A model generated the notes under the pieces. That model was not told the origin of the DNA and made no database searches. It saw only the letters and a program-made list of their open reading frames with translations. Shown here piece after piece: positions 8,408 to 17,225 of a stretch of DNA of 42,806 nucleotides. The position numbers and the translations under genes are program-made. Every line of letters starts with the position of its first letter. The first letter of the stretch is position 1. This DNA comes from Nitrosomonas sp. GTDB taxonomy: Bacteria; Pseudomonadota; Gammaproteobacteria; Burkholderiales; Nitrosomonadaceae. Location of the stretch: assembly GCA_021604405.1 (NCBI GenBank), contig BQJA01000019.1, forward strand, positions 1 to 42,806, written 5' to 3'.

Positions 8408-9382
8408 ATGCAGCCGAATATTAATAATACTAAGATAAATCAATCAGACGAAGACAAGCGGGTCTGTTCGCCGCAGCGGATACCAACTGTTTCCTCAATC
8501 AAGAAAACCGATAACCCACTCACCGAATCTCCGGCTGCCCCCGCCAAAGAACGCCCTGACGCTCAACTATCATTGGAATTTGCAAATGATCAGGGTAAAA
8601 CGCGTTTGGCAAGGCGCGATCATTTTGGTCAGCTCTATGTACAAAAACCGTTTTATCCCGAAGGGCCGTCTGTCTGTCATATCGTTCTGGTTCATCCGCC
8701 CGGTGGAATCGTGGGCGGCGATTGGTTAGAAATCAATCAGCATGTCGGTGCCGAATCAACGGTGCAGATTACGACACCGGGGGCTGCTAAATGGTACAAA
8801 GCCAATGGCCATGTGTCTCACCAGAATACAACGCTTAACGTTGAAGCAGGCGGCACGCTGGAGTGGCTGCCTCAGGAAACCATCTTTTTTGACCAGGCAC
8901 AAGTTGAGCTCGATCATACCGTCACACTGGCACAGAATGCGACTTATCTTGGCTGCGAAATCTTTTGTTTTGGGCGGACTGCCTATGGCGAAACATTCAA
9001 TAGTGGTCTTATTCGCCAGCGAATGAACATACGCCGCAGTAACAAATTGATCTGGCATGAACAACTTCAATTGGCGGGTGGTAGCCAAGCAATGAAAAGT
9101 CCGCTTATTCTGAATGGTAAAACGGTGTGCGCAACATTGATAGCCGTCAGCGACACAGGATACTACGCCAGTCTACCCACTAACACGCTTCGTGAAGAAG
9201 CAGCCAGAATTGCTAACGGCGCCGGGCAATTGGGCATTTCGCAAACAAAATCGGTTTTCGTGGCGCGTTTTATAGGTGACTCGAGTGAAATAGCACGCAA
9301 TATTATGATGAATATCTGGGGAGGTTTAAGGCCTGCGTTAATTGGTCGAAAAGCCGAAGTCCCGCGTATGTGGAATACCTAG
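8408..9382 (+). CDS. ureD: Urease accessory protein UreD (UreH)
   Basis: A scaffold protein that binds apo-urease and, with UreF and UreG, guides nickel into the active site. The 324 residues contain the UreD core from about residue 52, with the HPPGGIVGGD motif and the later SGLIRQRM and WGGLRP segments. The first 50 residues are a polar, Ser/Pro/Lys-rich extension without hydrophobic pattern; most UreD proteins begin near LSLEF. No better start lies inside, so the extension seems real or the start is a non-ATG codon. It is the first gene of ureDABC; 57 bases separate it from ureA. Confidence 0.95.
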   Translation: MQPNINNTKINQSDEDKRVCSPQRIPTVSSIKKTDNPLTESPAAPAKERPDAQLSLEFANDQGKTRLARRDHFGQLYVQKPFYPEGPSVCHIVLVHPPGGIVGGDWLEINQHVGAESTVQITTPGAAKWYKANGHVSHQNTTLNVEAGGTLEWLPQETIFFDQAQVELDHTVTLAQNATYLGCEIFCFGRTAYGETFNSGLIRQRMNIRRSNKLIWHEQLQLAGGSQAMKSPLILNGKTVCATLIAVSDTGYYASLPTNTLREEAARIANGAGQLGISQTKSVFVARFIGDSSEIARNIMMNIWGGLRPALIGRKAEVPRMWNT

Positions 9383-9439
9383 GTTTATAGGTAACCACTG
9401 TATTTATCGTTGATTCATTTAACCATTGAGGAGAGTATC

Positions 9440-9742
9440 ATGGATCTTACCCCGAGAGAAAAAGATAAAATGCAAATATTTACCGCAGGTCTGATTGCGG
9501 AAAGACGCAAGGCGCGCGGTGTAAAGCTGAATTATCCTGAGGCAATTGCATTGATCACTTGTGCAGTACTGGAAGGCGCGCGTGACGGTCGCACAGTCGC
9601 CGAACTGATGTCTGAAGGGACGCGCGTACTGACGAAAGCGGATGTTATGGATGGCGTGCCAGAAATGATTTCTGATATTCAAGTTGAAGCAACTTTCCCG
9701 GATGGCACCAAACTGGTCACCGTACATAACCCGATTTCTTAA
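9440..9742 (+). CDS. ureA: Urease gamma subunit UreA
   Basis: The small structural subunit of urease, 100 residues, the standard length for an unfused UreA. It begins [10 protein letters not shown] and carries the conserved [10 protein letters not shown] and VTVHNPI segments. The start is set by GAGGAG at 9428-9433, just before the ATG at 9440; an in-frame ATG at 9410 would add ten atypical residues. It is followed after 21 bases by ureB, which has its own AAAGGAG. Bacterial three-subunit type, unlike the fused subunits of Helicobacter. Confidence 0.97.
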   Translation: MDLTPREKDKMQIFTAGLIAERRKARGVKLNYPEAIALITCAVLEGARDGRTVAELMSEGTRVLTKADVMDGVPEMISDIQVEATFPDGTKLVTVHNPIS

Positions 9743-9763
9743 AAATTCAAAGGAGACAAGATC

Positions 9764-10090
9764 ATGATTCCAGGAGAAATAATCACTGAAGCGGGTAATA
9801 TTCAATTAAATGTTGGTCGCGAAACAAAAACCATCCAGGTGCGCAATACCGGTGACCGGCCAGTGCAAGTCGGATCACATTTCCATTTCTATGAAGTCAA
9901 TTCAGCGCTTAGTTTCGAGCGTGAAGATGCATACGGTATGCGGCTGAACATTATGGCAGGTACGGCGATTCGTTTTGAACCGGGCCAGGAACGCACCGTT
10001 GAATTGGTCAATCTTGGCGGTAGTAAAATCGTATATGGCTTTAACCAGAAAGTGATGGGGTCGCTGACACAAAAAATACACAGTAAATAA
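9764..10090 (+). CDS. ureB: Urease beta subunit UreB
   Basis: Structural subunit of urease, 108 residues, standard length. It opens with the family's MIPGEI and includes the conserved [15 protein letters not shown] segment and [12 protein letters not shown]. The ribosome-binding site AAAGGAG lies 8 bases before the ATG. UreB links UreA and UreC in the (ABC)3 trimer and helps UreD and UreF dock on the apoenzyme. Confidence 0.97.
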   Translation: MIPGEIITEAGNIQLNVGRETKTIQVRNTGDRPVQVGSHFHFYEVNSALSFEREDAYGMRLNIMAGTAIRFEPGQERTVELVNLGGSKIVYGFNQKVMGSLTQKIHSK

Positions 10091-10155
10091 TAACGGATGA
10101 TCAATCAGTTTATTTGATAACTGGTTTTTATATTTAAATCTTTGGGAGATACGGC

Positions 10156-11862
10156 ATGACTACTGAAATTTCTCGGCAAGCTTATGTTGAAATGATGGGA
10201 CCAACTAAAGGTGACCGAATTCGCTTGGCAGATACAGAATTATTTATTGAAATCGAAGACGATTTTTCTACCTATGGGGAAGAAGTTAAATTTGGCGGCG
10301 GCAAAGTCATTCGTGATGGGATGGGACAATCGCAGCGTGTCCATGATAACGTTATGGATACCGTCATCACCAATGCGGTCATCGTCGATTACTGGGGAAT
10401 TATTAAAGCGGATATCGGTATTAAAAACGGGAAAATAGCCAATATCGGCAAGGCGGGTAACCCGGATGTTCAATCAGGCGTTACCATGGCCATCGGTGCT
10501 GCCACAGAAATTATCGCTGGTGAAGGAAATATTGTAACCGCCGGCGCCTTGGATGTTCATATCCATTTTATCTGTCCGCAACAAGAAGAAGACGCCATGA
10601 TGAATGGTATCACTACCATGTTGGGCGGCGGCACGGGTCCTGCGGCTGGCACCAATGCAACGACCTGCACACCTGGCCCATGGCATATACAATCCATGCT
10701 GCGGGCTTCTGACGGCATGGTCATGAATACCGGTTTTTTTGGCAAAGGGAATGTCAGCGTGCCGGAACCGAATAAAGAACAGGTGCTTGCCGGTGCATGT
10801 GGATTAAAATTACATGAAGATTGGGGCACGACTTATGCCGCAATTGACAATTGCCTGACGGTTGCCGACGAAATGGATGTGCAAGTCGCTATTCACACTG
10901 ATACGATTAACGAAGGCGGCTATCTGGAAAATACGATCGCTGCAATGAAAGACCGGACAATTCATACTTTCCATACCGAAGGTGCCGGCGGAGGACATGC
11001 CCCGGATATCATGAAAGTGGTCGAGCTTGATAATGTGTTACCTTCTTCAACCAACCCTACTCGCCCTTATACGCGTAATACGCTTGACGAACACTTGGAT
11101 ATGCTGATGGTGTGTCATCATCTGCATGCAAATATCCCCGAAGACGTTGCGTTTGCTGAATCGCGGATACGTAAGGAAACCATTGCCGCAGAAGATATTC
11201 TGCACGATATGGGCGCGATTTCGATGATGGCGTCTGACTCGCAAGCCATGGGACGTATTGGTGAGGTGGTTACACGCACCTGGCAGACAGCCCACAAAAT
11301 GAAAGTACAACGCGGCGCGCTAAAAGAAGATTCCAGTAGAAATGATAACTACAGAGTGAAGCGTTACATTGCCAAATATACCATTAACCCAGCTATTACA
11401 CATGGGATATCACATGCAGTCGGATCGATAGAAGTGGGTAAATACGCGGATTTGGTTATATGGCGACCAGCGCACTTTGGTGTTAAGCCTTCGACGGTGC
11501 TCAAAGGTGGAATGATTACTGCCGCACTCATGGGCGATCCGAATGCATCTATTCCAACCCCTCAGCCAGTGCACTATCGCTATATGTTTGGCGCGTATGG
11601 CTCGGCACTCAAAAATACCTGCTATACATTTGTTTCCGAAGCCTCTCTGGCTGCAGGACTGGTTGATCAGCTTAAAGCAGAAAAGCCGCTGATTGCAGTC
11701 AAGAATACGCGCGGTTTACGCAAACAGCACATGATTCATAATCATGCCACACCAAAAATGGAAATTGACCCCGAAACTTACGAAGTCCGCGCAGATGGAG
11801 AACTGCTGACCTGTGAACCCGCTGATGTTTTGCCCATGGCTCAACGTTATTTCTTGTTTTGA
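10156..11862 (+). CDS. ureC: Urease alpha subunit UreC (catalytic)
   Basis: Hydrolyses urea to ammonia and carbamate, which decays to CO2 and a second ammonia; cytoplasmic. The 568-residue protein has all active-site residues: nickel ligands His135 and His137 (HIHFICPQQ), the lysine that is carbamylated, Lys218 (GLKLHEDWG), His247 (HTDT), His273 ([13 protein letters not shown]), the flap Cys320-His321 (VCHHLHA) and Asp361 (MASDSQAMG). Each is one residue beyond the Klebsiella numbering, so the chain is collinear and complete. GGGAG precedes the ATG. In an ammonia oxidiser, urease would supply both the energy substrate (ammonia) and CO2 for fixation. Confidence 0.99.
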   Translation: MTTEISRQAYVEMMGPTKGDRIRLADTELFIEIEDDFSTYGEEVKFGGGKVIRDGMGQSQRVHDNVMDTVITNAVIVDYWGIIKADIGIKNGKIANIGKAGNPDVQSGVTMAIGAATEIIAGEGNIVTAGALDVHIHFICPQQEEDAMMNGITTMLGGGTGPAAGTNATTCTPGPWHIQSMLRASDGMVMNTGFFGKGNVSVPEPNKEQVLAGACGLKLHEDWGTTYAAIDNCLTVADEMDVQVAIHTDTINEGGYLENTIAAMKDRTIHTFHTEGAGGGHAPDIMKVVELDNVLPSSTNPTRPYTRNTLDEHLDMLMVCHHLHANIPEDVAFAESRIRKETIAAEDILHDMGAISMMASDSQAMGRIGEVVTRTWQTAHKMKVQRGALKEDSSRNDNYRVKRYIAKYTINPAITHGISHAVGSIEVGKYADLVIWRPAHFGVKPSTVLKGGMITAALMGDPNASIPTPQPVHYRYMFGAYGSALKNTCYTFVSEASLAAGLVDQLKAEKPLIAVKNTRGLRKQHMIHNHATPKMEIDPETYEVRADGELLTCEPADVLPMAQRYFLF

Positions 11863-11902
11863 TCGAGATCCGTTTATGCGGCAACAGGGTAATTCTAGCA
11901 AC

Positions 11903-11930
11903 GAAAGGATAATTTCAGAATTATCCTTTC
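11903..11930. terminator. Perfect 12-base-pair hairpin between ureC and ureF
   Basis: GAAAGGATAATT (11903-11914) and AATTATCCTTTC (11919-11930) are exact reverse complements with a 4-base loop TCAG. It lies 40 bases after the ureC stop and 33 bases before ureF, in the spot where ureE would normally be. The stem is AT-rich and there is no following T-run, so it may be an attenuator, an mRNA-stabilising or processing hairpin, or an operator rather than a full terminator. Confidence 0.55.
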
Positions 11931-11963
11931 TATAAAATATAGACTTAATTATTTATTACGATA

Positions 11964-12653
11964 ATGACCCGCGCTATTCAAAATACGGCATTGCTTAAGC
12001 TACTGCAGTTGGCGAGCCCTTCATTACCGGTCGGCGCATATACTTATTCGCAAGGATTGGAAGCGGCAATTGAAATCGGTGAAGTAAAAGATGAGGCTTC
12101 TGCACGCAACTGGCTTATTGAATCTTTGTCGGTGGTATCAGATTTCGAAGCCCCTGTTGTGTGGCGGTTGCTGCAGTCTTTTGAAGACCGAAATGCTCAA
12201 GCAGTCGCCCACTGGACAGCGTGTTTTGTTGCAGCGCGTGATACGCACGAGTTTCGTGCGGAAACGATACAAATGGGTTTTTCACTGGGTAAGTTGTTAC
12301 TGGATTTAAAAATTGCCGACCCGTCACTGGAAGCATTATTAACAGATCAGGCTGAAATTCCATTACCGACTGCCTATGCATGTGCAGCCGTTGCAATGGG
12401 ACTGGAGCATGAAGCAGCATTACTCGGTTTATTATTTTCTATTGTTGAAAATCAAGTTCTTGCGTGCGTTAAGACAGTTCCACTGGGACAGGTTTCTGGC
12501 CAGCGCCTATTACTTTCAGTGCATCCAGAAATTGAGGCGGCAGCGAAACACGCGCAATGTTTAAAGGATTATGAATTATCTAATTGGTCTCCTGGCTTAT
12601 CGATATTTTCGATGCAACATGAAGTGCAATATAGCCGAATATATCGATCCTGA
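11964..12653 (+). CDS. ureF: Urease accessory protein UreF
   Basis: Partner of UreD and UreG in urease activation; thought to gate GTP hydrolysis by UreG and to help form the nickel tunnel. 229 residues, a normal length, nearly all helical. It has the family's opening [20 protein letters not shown] and the conserved C-terminal [15 protein letters not shown]-type ending. No good ribosome-binding site is seen before the ATG at 11964. It is separated from ureG by only 23 bases. Confidence 0.95.
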   Translation: MTRAIQNTALLKLLQLASPSLPVGAYTYSQGLEAAIEIGEVKDEASARNWLIESLSVVSDFEAPVVWRLLQSFEDRNAQAVAHWTACFVAARDTHEFRAETIQMGFSLGKLLLDLKIADPSLEALLTDQAEIPLPTAYACAAVAMGLEHEAALLGLLFSIVENQVLACVKTVPLGQVSGQRLLLSVHPEIEAAAKHAQCLKDYELSNWSPGLSIFSMQHEVQYSRIYRS

Positions 12654-12676
12654 ATAATTTTTTGGAAGTAAAACGA

Positions 12677-13306
12677 ATGCAAATAAGATCCAATCCGCTG
12701 CGCGTCGGTATAGGGGGCCCAGTAGGGTCTGGCAAGACGGCACTTTGTGAAGCGTTGTGTAAAAAAATGAGTGATCGTTACGAAATGGCAGTCATTACTA
12801 ACGATATTTATACCAAGGAAGATCTCGAGATTTTATTGCGGGCGGATGCCTTACCCGCTGAACGGTTAATTGGTGTCGAAACCGGGGGATGTCCGCATAC
12901 TGCAATCCGGGAGGACGCGTCGATCAATCTGGAAGCGGTCGCGCGTATTTCGCAAGAAGTTCCTCAGCTGGATCTTATCCTAATAGAATCAGGTGGAGAC
13001 AATTTAGCTTCCACTTTTAGCCCCGAGCTTTCGGATCTGACCATTTATGTCATTGACGTAGCCGCCGGGGAAAAAATACCCCGGAAAGGCGGTCCTGGCA
13101 TTACACGCTCCGCGCTGCTTGTGATCAATAAAATTGATCTGGCAGATCATGTTGGCGCTAATCTCGACGTCATGGCACGCGATGCGAAAAAAATGCGTGG
13201 CGATAAACCATTTGTATTTACGAATTTACATACCGGAGAAGGTGTTCAAAAAGTTATTGACTTTATTATCAGACAAGGATTGTTGGATGAAGCAAAAAAA
13301 CAATAA
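12677..13306 (+). CDS. ureG: Urease accessory GTPase UreG
   Basis: A SIMIBI-class GTPase that carries nickel and couples GTP hydrolysis to urease activation. From the ATG at 12677 it has 209 residues: P-loop GGPVGSGKT at 13-21, the metal-binding Cys-Pro-His in [20 protein letters not shown], and the guanine-specificity NKID. A GGAAG (12664-12668) suits the ATG at 12677; an in-frame TTG at 12662 is less likely. Last gene of the urease block. A short hairpin with arms TAACCG/CGGTTA (13329-13349) follows. Confidence 0.97.
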   Translation: MQIRSNPLRVGIGGPVGSGKTALCEALCKKMSDRYEMAVITNDIYTKEDLEILLRADALPAERLIGVETGGCPHTAIREDASINLEAVARISQEVPQLDLILIESGGDNLASTFSPELSDLTIYVIDVAAGEKIPRKGGPGITRSALLVINKIDLADHVGANLDVMARDAKKMRGDKPFVFTNLHTGEGVQKVIDFIIRQGLLDEAKKQ

Positions 13307-13416
13307 ATTTAAGCTTTAAGGCATAGCCTAACCGAAACGCACACGGTTATTCATATCTATTTAAGCACACCACGGAAAAAGAGTTATTTTTTGTAAAATA
13401 CTGCGGAGATAAGCGT

Positions 13417-14403
13417 ATGCAATGGGCAATCAAATTAGACATGGCGTTACCGAGTCCTATACGGGTCATTCTGAGAGGAGTAGGTCAGGTATTTTTTTGT
13501 GGTAATGCGGTAACGGGGCTCATTTTTTTAATTGCACTGTATGTTGGTGGCCTTACTGCGGGGCTGGCAGCAACGGTTGGCGTCATTACCAGTACCATAA
13601 CTGCTTATCTGCTCGGCTTTTCTGATGATGATATTGACGCAGGACTTTATGGCTTTAATGGCACACTTGTTGGACCGTGTCTATTTTTATTTTTAGAAAA
13701 TACACCATTATTGTGGGTGTATGTTGTGTTTGCTTCAATACTGTCGAGTGTTGTGCTTGCAGCGCTTATAAGAATTTTAACGCCTTATAGAATTCCAGCA
13801 TCCACGTCGCCTTTTGTTTTAACCTGCTGGATGTTTATGGTGGCGGTTTACTCATTTGATAGTTTGTCGCGTGGTCCTTTGCTGCCGTCACCAGACATTC
13901 CATCTGCCATAGCGGGTGCTGATATTGCGCCGATTGAAACGTGGTTCTCCGCTTGGACTGCCAGTACGGCTGAATTGTGGTCTGTTGCATTGTCAAAAGG
14001 CGTTGCCGAAGTTATGTTTGCGGATAGCGTCATAGTCGGTATTCTGTTTTTAATAGGCATTGCAATAACTTCGTGGCGCGGCGCCTTTATGGCTGTTTGC
14101 GGTACCATCGTGGGCGTATCTGTACCGATTCTTCTGGGTGCAAATCAGACAGTTATTGAATTGGGCTTGTATGCATTTAATCCTGTCTTGACCATGATGG
14201 CGATAGGATGGGTTTTTCTTAAGCCTTCAGCAGGAACGGCATTTCTGGCATTATTAGCGGGAATTTTAACGGTTATATGCCAGGCTGGGTTAGCAAATTT
14301 TTTAGCGCCAATCGGTTTGCCGACCCTAACATTTCCATTCGTACTCGTTATGTGGATGTTTTTGTTTGCCGCAGGGATATCCAAACACTGGCGCGAAACC
14401 TGA
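13417..14403 (+). CDS. Urea channel/transporter, UT (SLC14-like) family
   Basis: An inner-membrane protein of 328 residues with about ten hydrophobic segments in two homologous halves, as in bacterial UT proteins such as that of Desulfovibrio. The half-repeat motifs are visible as LYGFNGTLVG (first half) and LYAFNPVLTM (second half). These channels let urea pass down its gradient into the cell for urease. GGAG lies 9 bases before the ATG. It starts 110 bases after ureG, on the same strand, so it may be co-transcribed or have its own promoter. There is no ATP-driven Urt urea transporter in the window, so uptake here would be passive. Confidence 0.93.
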   Translation: MQWAIKLDMALPSPIRVILRGVGQVFFCGNAVTGLIFLIALYVGGLTAGLAATVGVITSTITAYLLGFSDDDIDAGLYGFNGTLVGPCLFLFLENTPLLWVYVVFASILSSVVLAALIRILTPYRIPASTSPFVLTCWMFMVAVYSFDSLSRGPLLPSPDIPSAIAGADIAPIETWFSAWTASTAELWSVALSKGVAEVMFADSVIVGILFLIGIAITSWRGAFMAVCGTIVGVSVPILLGANQTVIELGLYAFNPVLTMMAIGWVFLKPSAGTAFLALLAGILTVICQAGLANFLAPIGLPTLTFPFVLVMWMFLFAAGISKHWRET

Positions 14404-14494
14404 TACTTATTACGAGAGCCTGCGCGCGCGTATTACGATTTAATGCTGCGTACTCGCGGGTTCTCTTCAAACAAACAATAAACTCTTCAGTCGA

Positions 14495-15259
14495 TCAGGC
14501 TACTAAGTCGACTTTTCCAGTTTGTAAGTTATACACGCCCCCTACAATCAGAATCTTTTTCTGATCAGCCAACTTGCTAAGAATCGGCGCCTGGTCTCTT
14601 AATTTCTTGACATTAAGAATGACATTCATTTTAATTATTTTGTAGTAACGGTTGACGGATACATAGTCGGGCGTTCTTCTTACTGATCTTACGGCAGGTG
14701 CTAGTGCGCTGGCGATCGATTGTATATGGCCTGGAAACTGCTGATCATTGTCTGACGCGTCGATGGCGGCTTTGACTGCGCCGCAATTTTCGTGGCCGAG
14801 CACCATTATAAGTGGGGTGTGCAATATCGCCGCAGCATATTCCAGGGTGGCAACAAAATCGGTTGTTAAATAATTGCCGGCGACACGTGCGACAAACAGA
14901 TCACCCCGTTGTTCATCAAAGCAAAACTCGGGGCTTACTCTTGAATCAGAACAGCTAAGAATACAAGCATAAGGGTTTTGACCTTTAACTAATTCTTCGC
15001 GCTCAAGACTGAAATTCAAAGGGGTAGATTGACCTGAAACATATCGTTCATTACCCGCCATCAGCCGTTCCAATGCCTGATCGGGCGTTAAGACATTATC
15101 AGGAAAAGGTGTTTTGACTACGCCAGAGGCGGCCACTAGTTTTGTTGCCGTGGTGGCAAGTCCTAAACCCAGGGTGGAGGCTGCTGTTAATTTGAGAAAT
15201 GAGCGTCTTTGCTCTGCTTGTCGCAAGTCATCGTTCTTCTGATCAGCGCTTTCGCACAT
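14495..15259 (-). CDS. Beta-class carbonic anhydrase with Tat signal
   Basis: Interconverts CO2 and bicarbonate. From the ATG at 15259 the protein has 254 residues. Zinc ligands and active-site residues are seen: Cys103 and Asp105 in SCSDSRV, His156 and Cys159 in LGHENCGA. Before this is a twin-arginine signal, RRSFLKL at residues 18-24, then a hydrophobic stretch (TAASTLGLGLA), so export to the periplasm is predicted. The start is decided by AAGGGAG just ahead of the ATG; an in-frame ATG at 15310 would add 17 residues and push the Tat motif further in. The gene faces the urea channel tail to tail, 91 bases apart. It may trap or supply inorganic carbon linked to urea hydrolysis or CO2 fixation. 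Confidence 0.93.
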   Translation of the reverse strand: MCESADQKNDDLRQAEQRRSFLKLTAASTLGLGLATTATKLVAASGVVKTPFPDNVLTPDQALERLMAGNERYVSGQSTPLNFSLEREELVKGQNPYACILSCSDSRVSPEFCFDEQRGDLFVARVAGNYLTTDFVATLEYAAAILHTPLIMVLGHENCGAVKAAIDASDNDQQFPGHIQSIASALAPAVRSVRRTPDYVSVNRYYKIIKMNVILNVKKLRDQAPILSKLADQKKILIVGGVYNLQTGKVDLVA

Positions 15260-15703
15260 GTTATTACTCCCTTTGTTAGTTAATACAGCCGAATGCATTG
15301 CTGTGAGCATACGGTATTGTTTCAGTAGTATGTTGTGTCAGCATTATTCTATAGGCACCCCGAATAAATTACCATGCCATGCGCGGTGATTTTTTGTCGT
15401 ACTGGAAAGTGATGCATAGCTGCCTAAATTTTTTGATTGAGCGCATTTTCATATTACCGAAACTGGTTTAATTGAAATGAAATATGGCTTGTTTTTTTAT
15501 CCCGTTAAACATTAATAGAAGCAAATAATGAATAATGTCACAGAATTAAAAAAGCAATCAAAGTATTAATGACGCTTCAAAACCCGAATGTTCAACCGAT
15601 CGAATGGCACCGGCCTGAAGCAAGCGACTGTCAAATACAAATAAAATAGCTCATGTGCGCAATTAGGTAGTAGTATATTATAAGATGCTAACAGGGGGCA
15701 GTA
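15260..15703. other. 444-base divergent gap before the small lipoprotein gene
   Basis: It contains the leader of the carbonic anhydrase gene and the promoter of the lipoprotein gene. A 13-codon open frame with ATG at 15528 is too short to support. I see no tRNA, repeat or strong hairpin. Confidence 0.5.
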
Positions 15704-15916
15704 ATGAGAAAAATTTATCGGTACTTTTTCATCAAAATTGCTTTGATTATATCAGCTTGCAGTACAGAGTTTTATAAAAAGACGGGCTATGAGATGCTGC
15801 AAAACGTTCAGGAACAGCAATGCCAACAAGAACTGTCGGCGCAATGTCCTCAGCGGGAAAGTTATGAGGAATACCAAAGAAAATTAAAAGATTCTCAAAC
15901 CCCAAAGTACCAATAA
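15704..15916 (+). CDS. Small predicted lipoprotein, unknown function
   Basis: A 70-residue protein. The first 18 residues are a basic start and hydrophobic run ending in a lipobox, ISAC, with Cys19 as the acylated residue, so it should be anchored in a membrane. The mature part is Gln- and Glu-rich with two further cysteines (QQCQQEL, AQCPQRE) that could form a disulfide. A GGGGG stretch lies just upstream of the ATG. I do not recognise a family. It ends six bases from the end of the opposing DUF1835 gene. Confidence 0.65.
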   Translation: MRKIYRYFFIKIALIISACSTEFYKKTGYEMLQNVQEQQCQQELSAQCPQRESYEEYQRKLKDSQTPKYQ

Positions 15917-15922
15917 GCTTGA

Positions 15923-16888
15923 TTAAACATGCTTTACCATTGATTTGGTATGTGAATCCCAACACCAGTTGTTATCAGGTGTTAGATGAACACCACCAAT
16001 CCAGCGGTCTATCTTTGCGACACTGAGCCAGTTCATGCTTCCAGAGAGAATTTCTTTCCCTTCAGCAGTCAAGGTTAATTGTTGATCCGGACATGATGAT
16101 GAAATAAATCTTTGGCCATTCGATAATTTTAACAATGGTGGATAGGACGCTGATAATTCGTGCAAAATAGCCCAGAAACTTGTATCACCCAGAAATTTTC
16201 GTTCTTCTGATCCTTGATTACGTGCAAATATATTTGCAGGATACCTTTCGCCTTGCAATATAATTTCAAGGGCTTGCTGCGCTGTGCGGGACAAACCATT
16301 TGTGCAGCTTGGGTACTCTTCCAGCAACCTGATAACCGTACCTGCTAAATATGGCAATGCTGCAGTGTTTAATGCTAGCAACGCATGCCATTTCTCGGGA
16401 GAATCAGATCGAAATGCCGACCATGCGTAATTCGCGAGCACCAAATGATTATTTGTTATCGATTCCGCATAATTAAGAAAAGTTTTCATTTCATTTGGTG
16501 AGCACTCTCCCAAATAATGATTAACGCAGATTATCGTTAACGTTGTTTTACGCGATCTATTCCAGTGGAACCAGTCCAGTATTTGCAGTAATTGTAATTG
16601 ATCATAAAGATCGTGTTCGAACCACAAGACCACTTTTTCAAATCTTTCGAATGATTTAAGTGTATTATCTCTTTCTGCGAAATGTCGCAGAATATCTTCC
16701 GGCTTTCCCCAGTTATGCTCGATAATATATCTGGCGCGGATCTCAGAAAGTTTTTCCAACGAAAGACCGTTCGGTACTGGCCCTTCATGTAAAACATCTC
16801 GCCACGGAAGAAAAACGCCAGGAATTTCTGCCTGCATCATTATTTCTACAGCGTGATCGCCGTTGGTAATATTCAGAACATTTCGCAT
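15923..16888 (-). CDS. DUF1835 domain protein
   Basis: A 321-residue soluble protein. The N-terminal 120 residues match the DUF1835 pattern: a start like LNITNGDHAVE, then the PWRDVLHEGPVP segment and WFEHDLYDQLQLLQIL. The C-terminal half is helical and ends in a stretch with several Trp residues (GGVHL then WCWDS). The function of this family is not established. It stands alone, with the small lipoprotein gene meeting it tail to tail and a 337-base gap upstream. Confidence 0.8.
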   Translation of the reverse strand: MRNVLNITNGDHAVEIMMQAEIPGVFLPWRDVLHEGPVPNGLSLEKLSEIRARYIIEHNWGKPEDILRHFAERDNTLKSFERFEKVVLWFEHDLYDQLQLLQILDWFHWNRSRKTTLTIICVNHYLGECSPNEMKTFLNYAESITNNHLVLANYAWSAFRSDSPEKWHALLALNTAALPYLAGTVIRLLEEYPSCTNGLSRTAQQALEIILQGERYPANIFARNQGSEERKFLGDTSFWAILHELSASYPPLLKLSNGQRFISSSCPDQQLTLTAEGKEILSGSMNWLSVAKIDRWIGGVHLTPDNNWCWDSHTKSMVKHV

Positions 16889-17225
16889 CTCTTTTATCCA
16901 CCTTACTGTTTACGGCCGACTTACTAACGTATTTTTTTATACGCTTGTGTTTTGTCTTCACCAGTAACGCTTAAGCGTTTGCTAAAAAGCATATACTTGA
17001 ATGAATACAAATAGTAACATATAGAAAATGTGTCATTTTGTTATTCACTTTTATTGTTATTTATATAGTTGTCGTGTTTTTATCGGGTTCTTGCCGGACT
17101 AAAATAATAAAAGTGACTGTTTATTATTGGATAGTAAACGAACAGACGCTTAGATGAGATTTCACAGCCGGAATTTCTGATCGTAACGGTTTTTCAATAA
17201 TTATTTTTTTATTTCGGGCAACTTT
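16889..17225. other. 337-base divergent gap between the DUF1835 gene and hemW
   Basis: AT-rich, no gene seen. It holds a perfect 14-base palindrome, AACGCTTAAGCGTT at 16966-16979, about 80 bases before the DUF1835 start, a candidate operator. It should carry promoters for both flanking genes. Confidence 0.5.
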
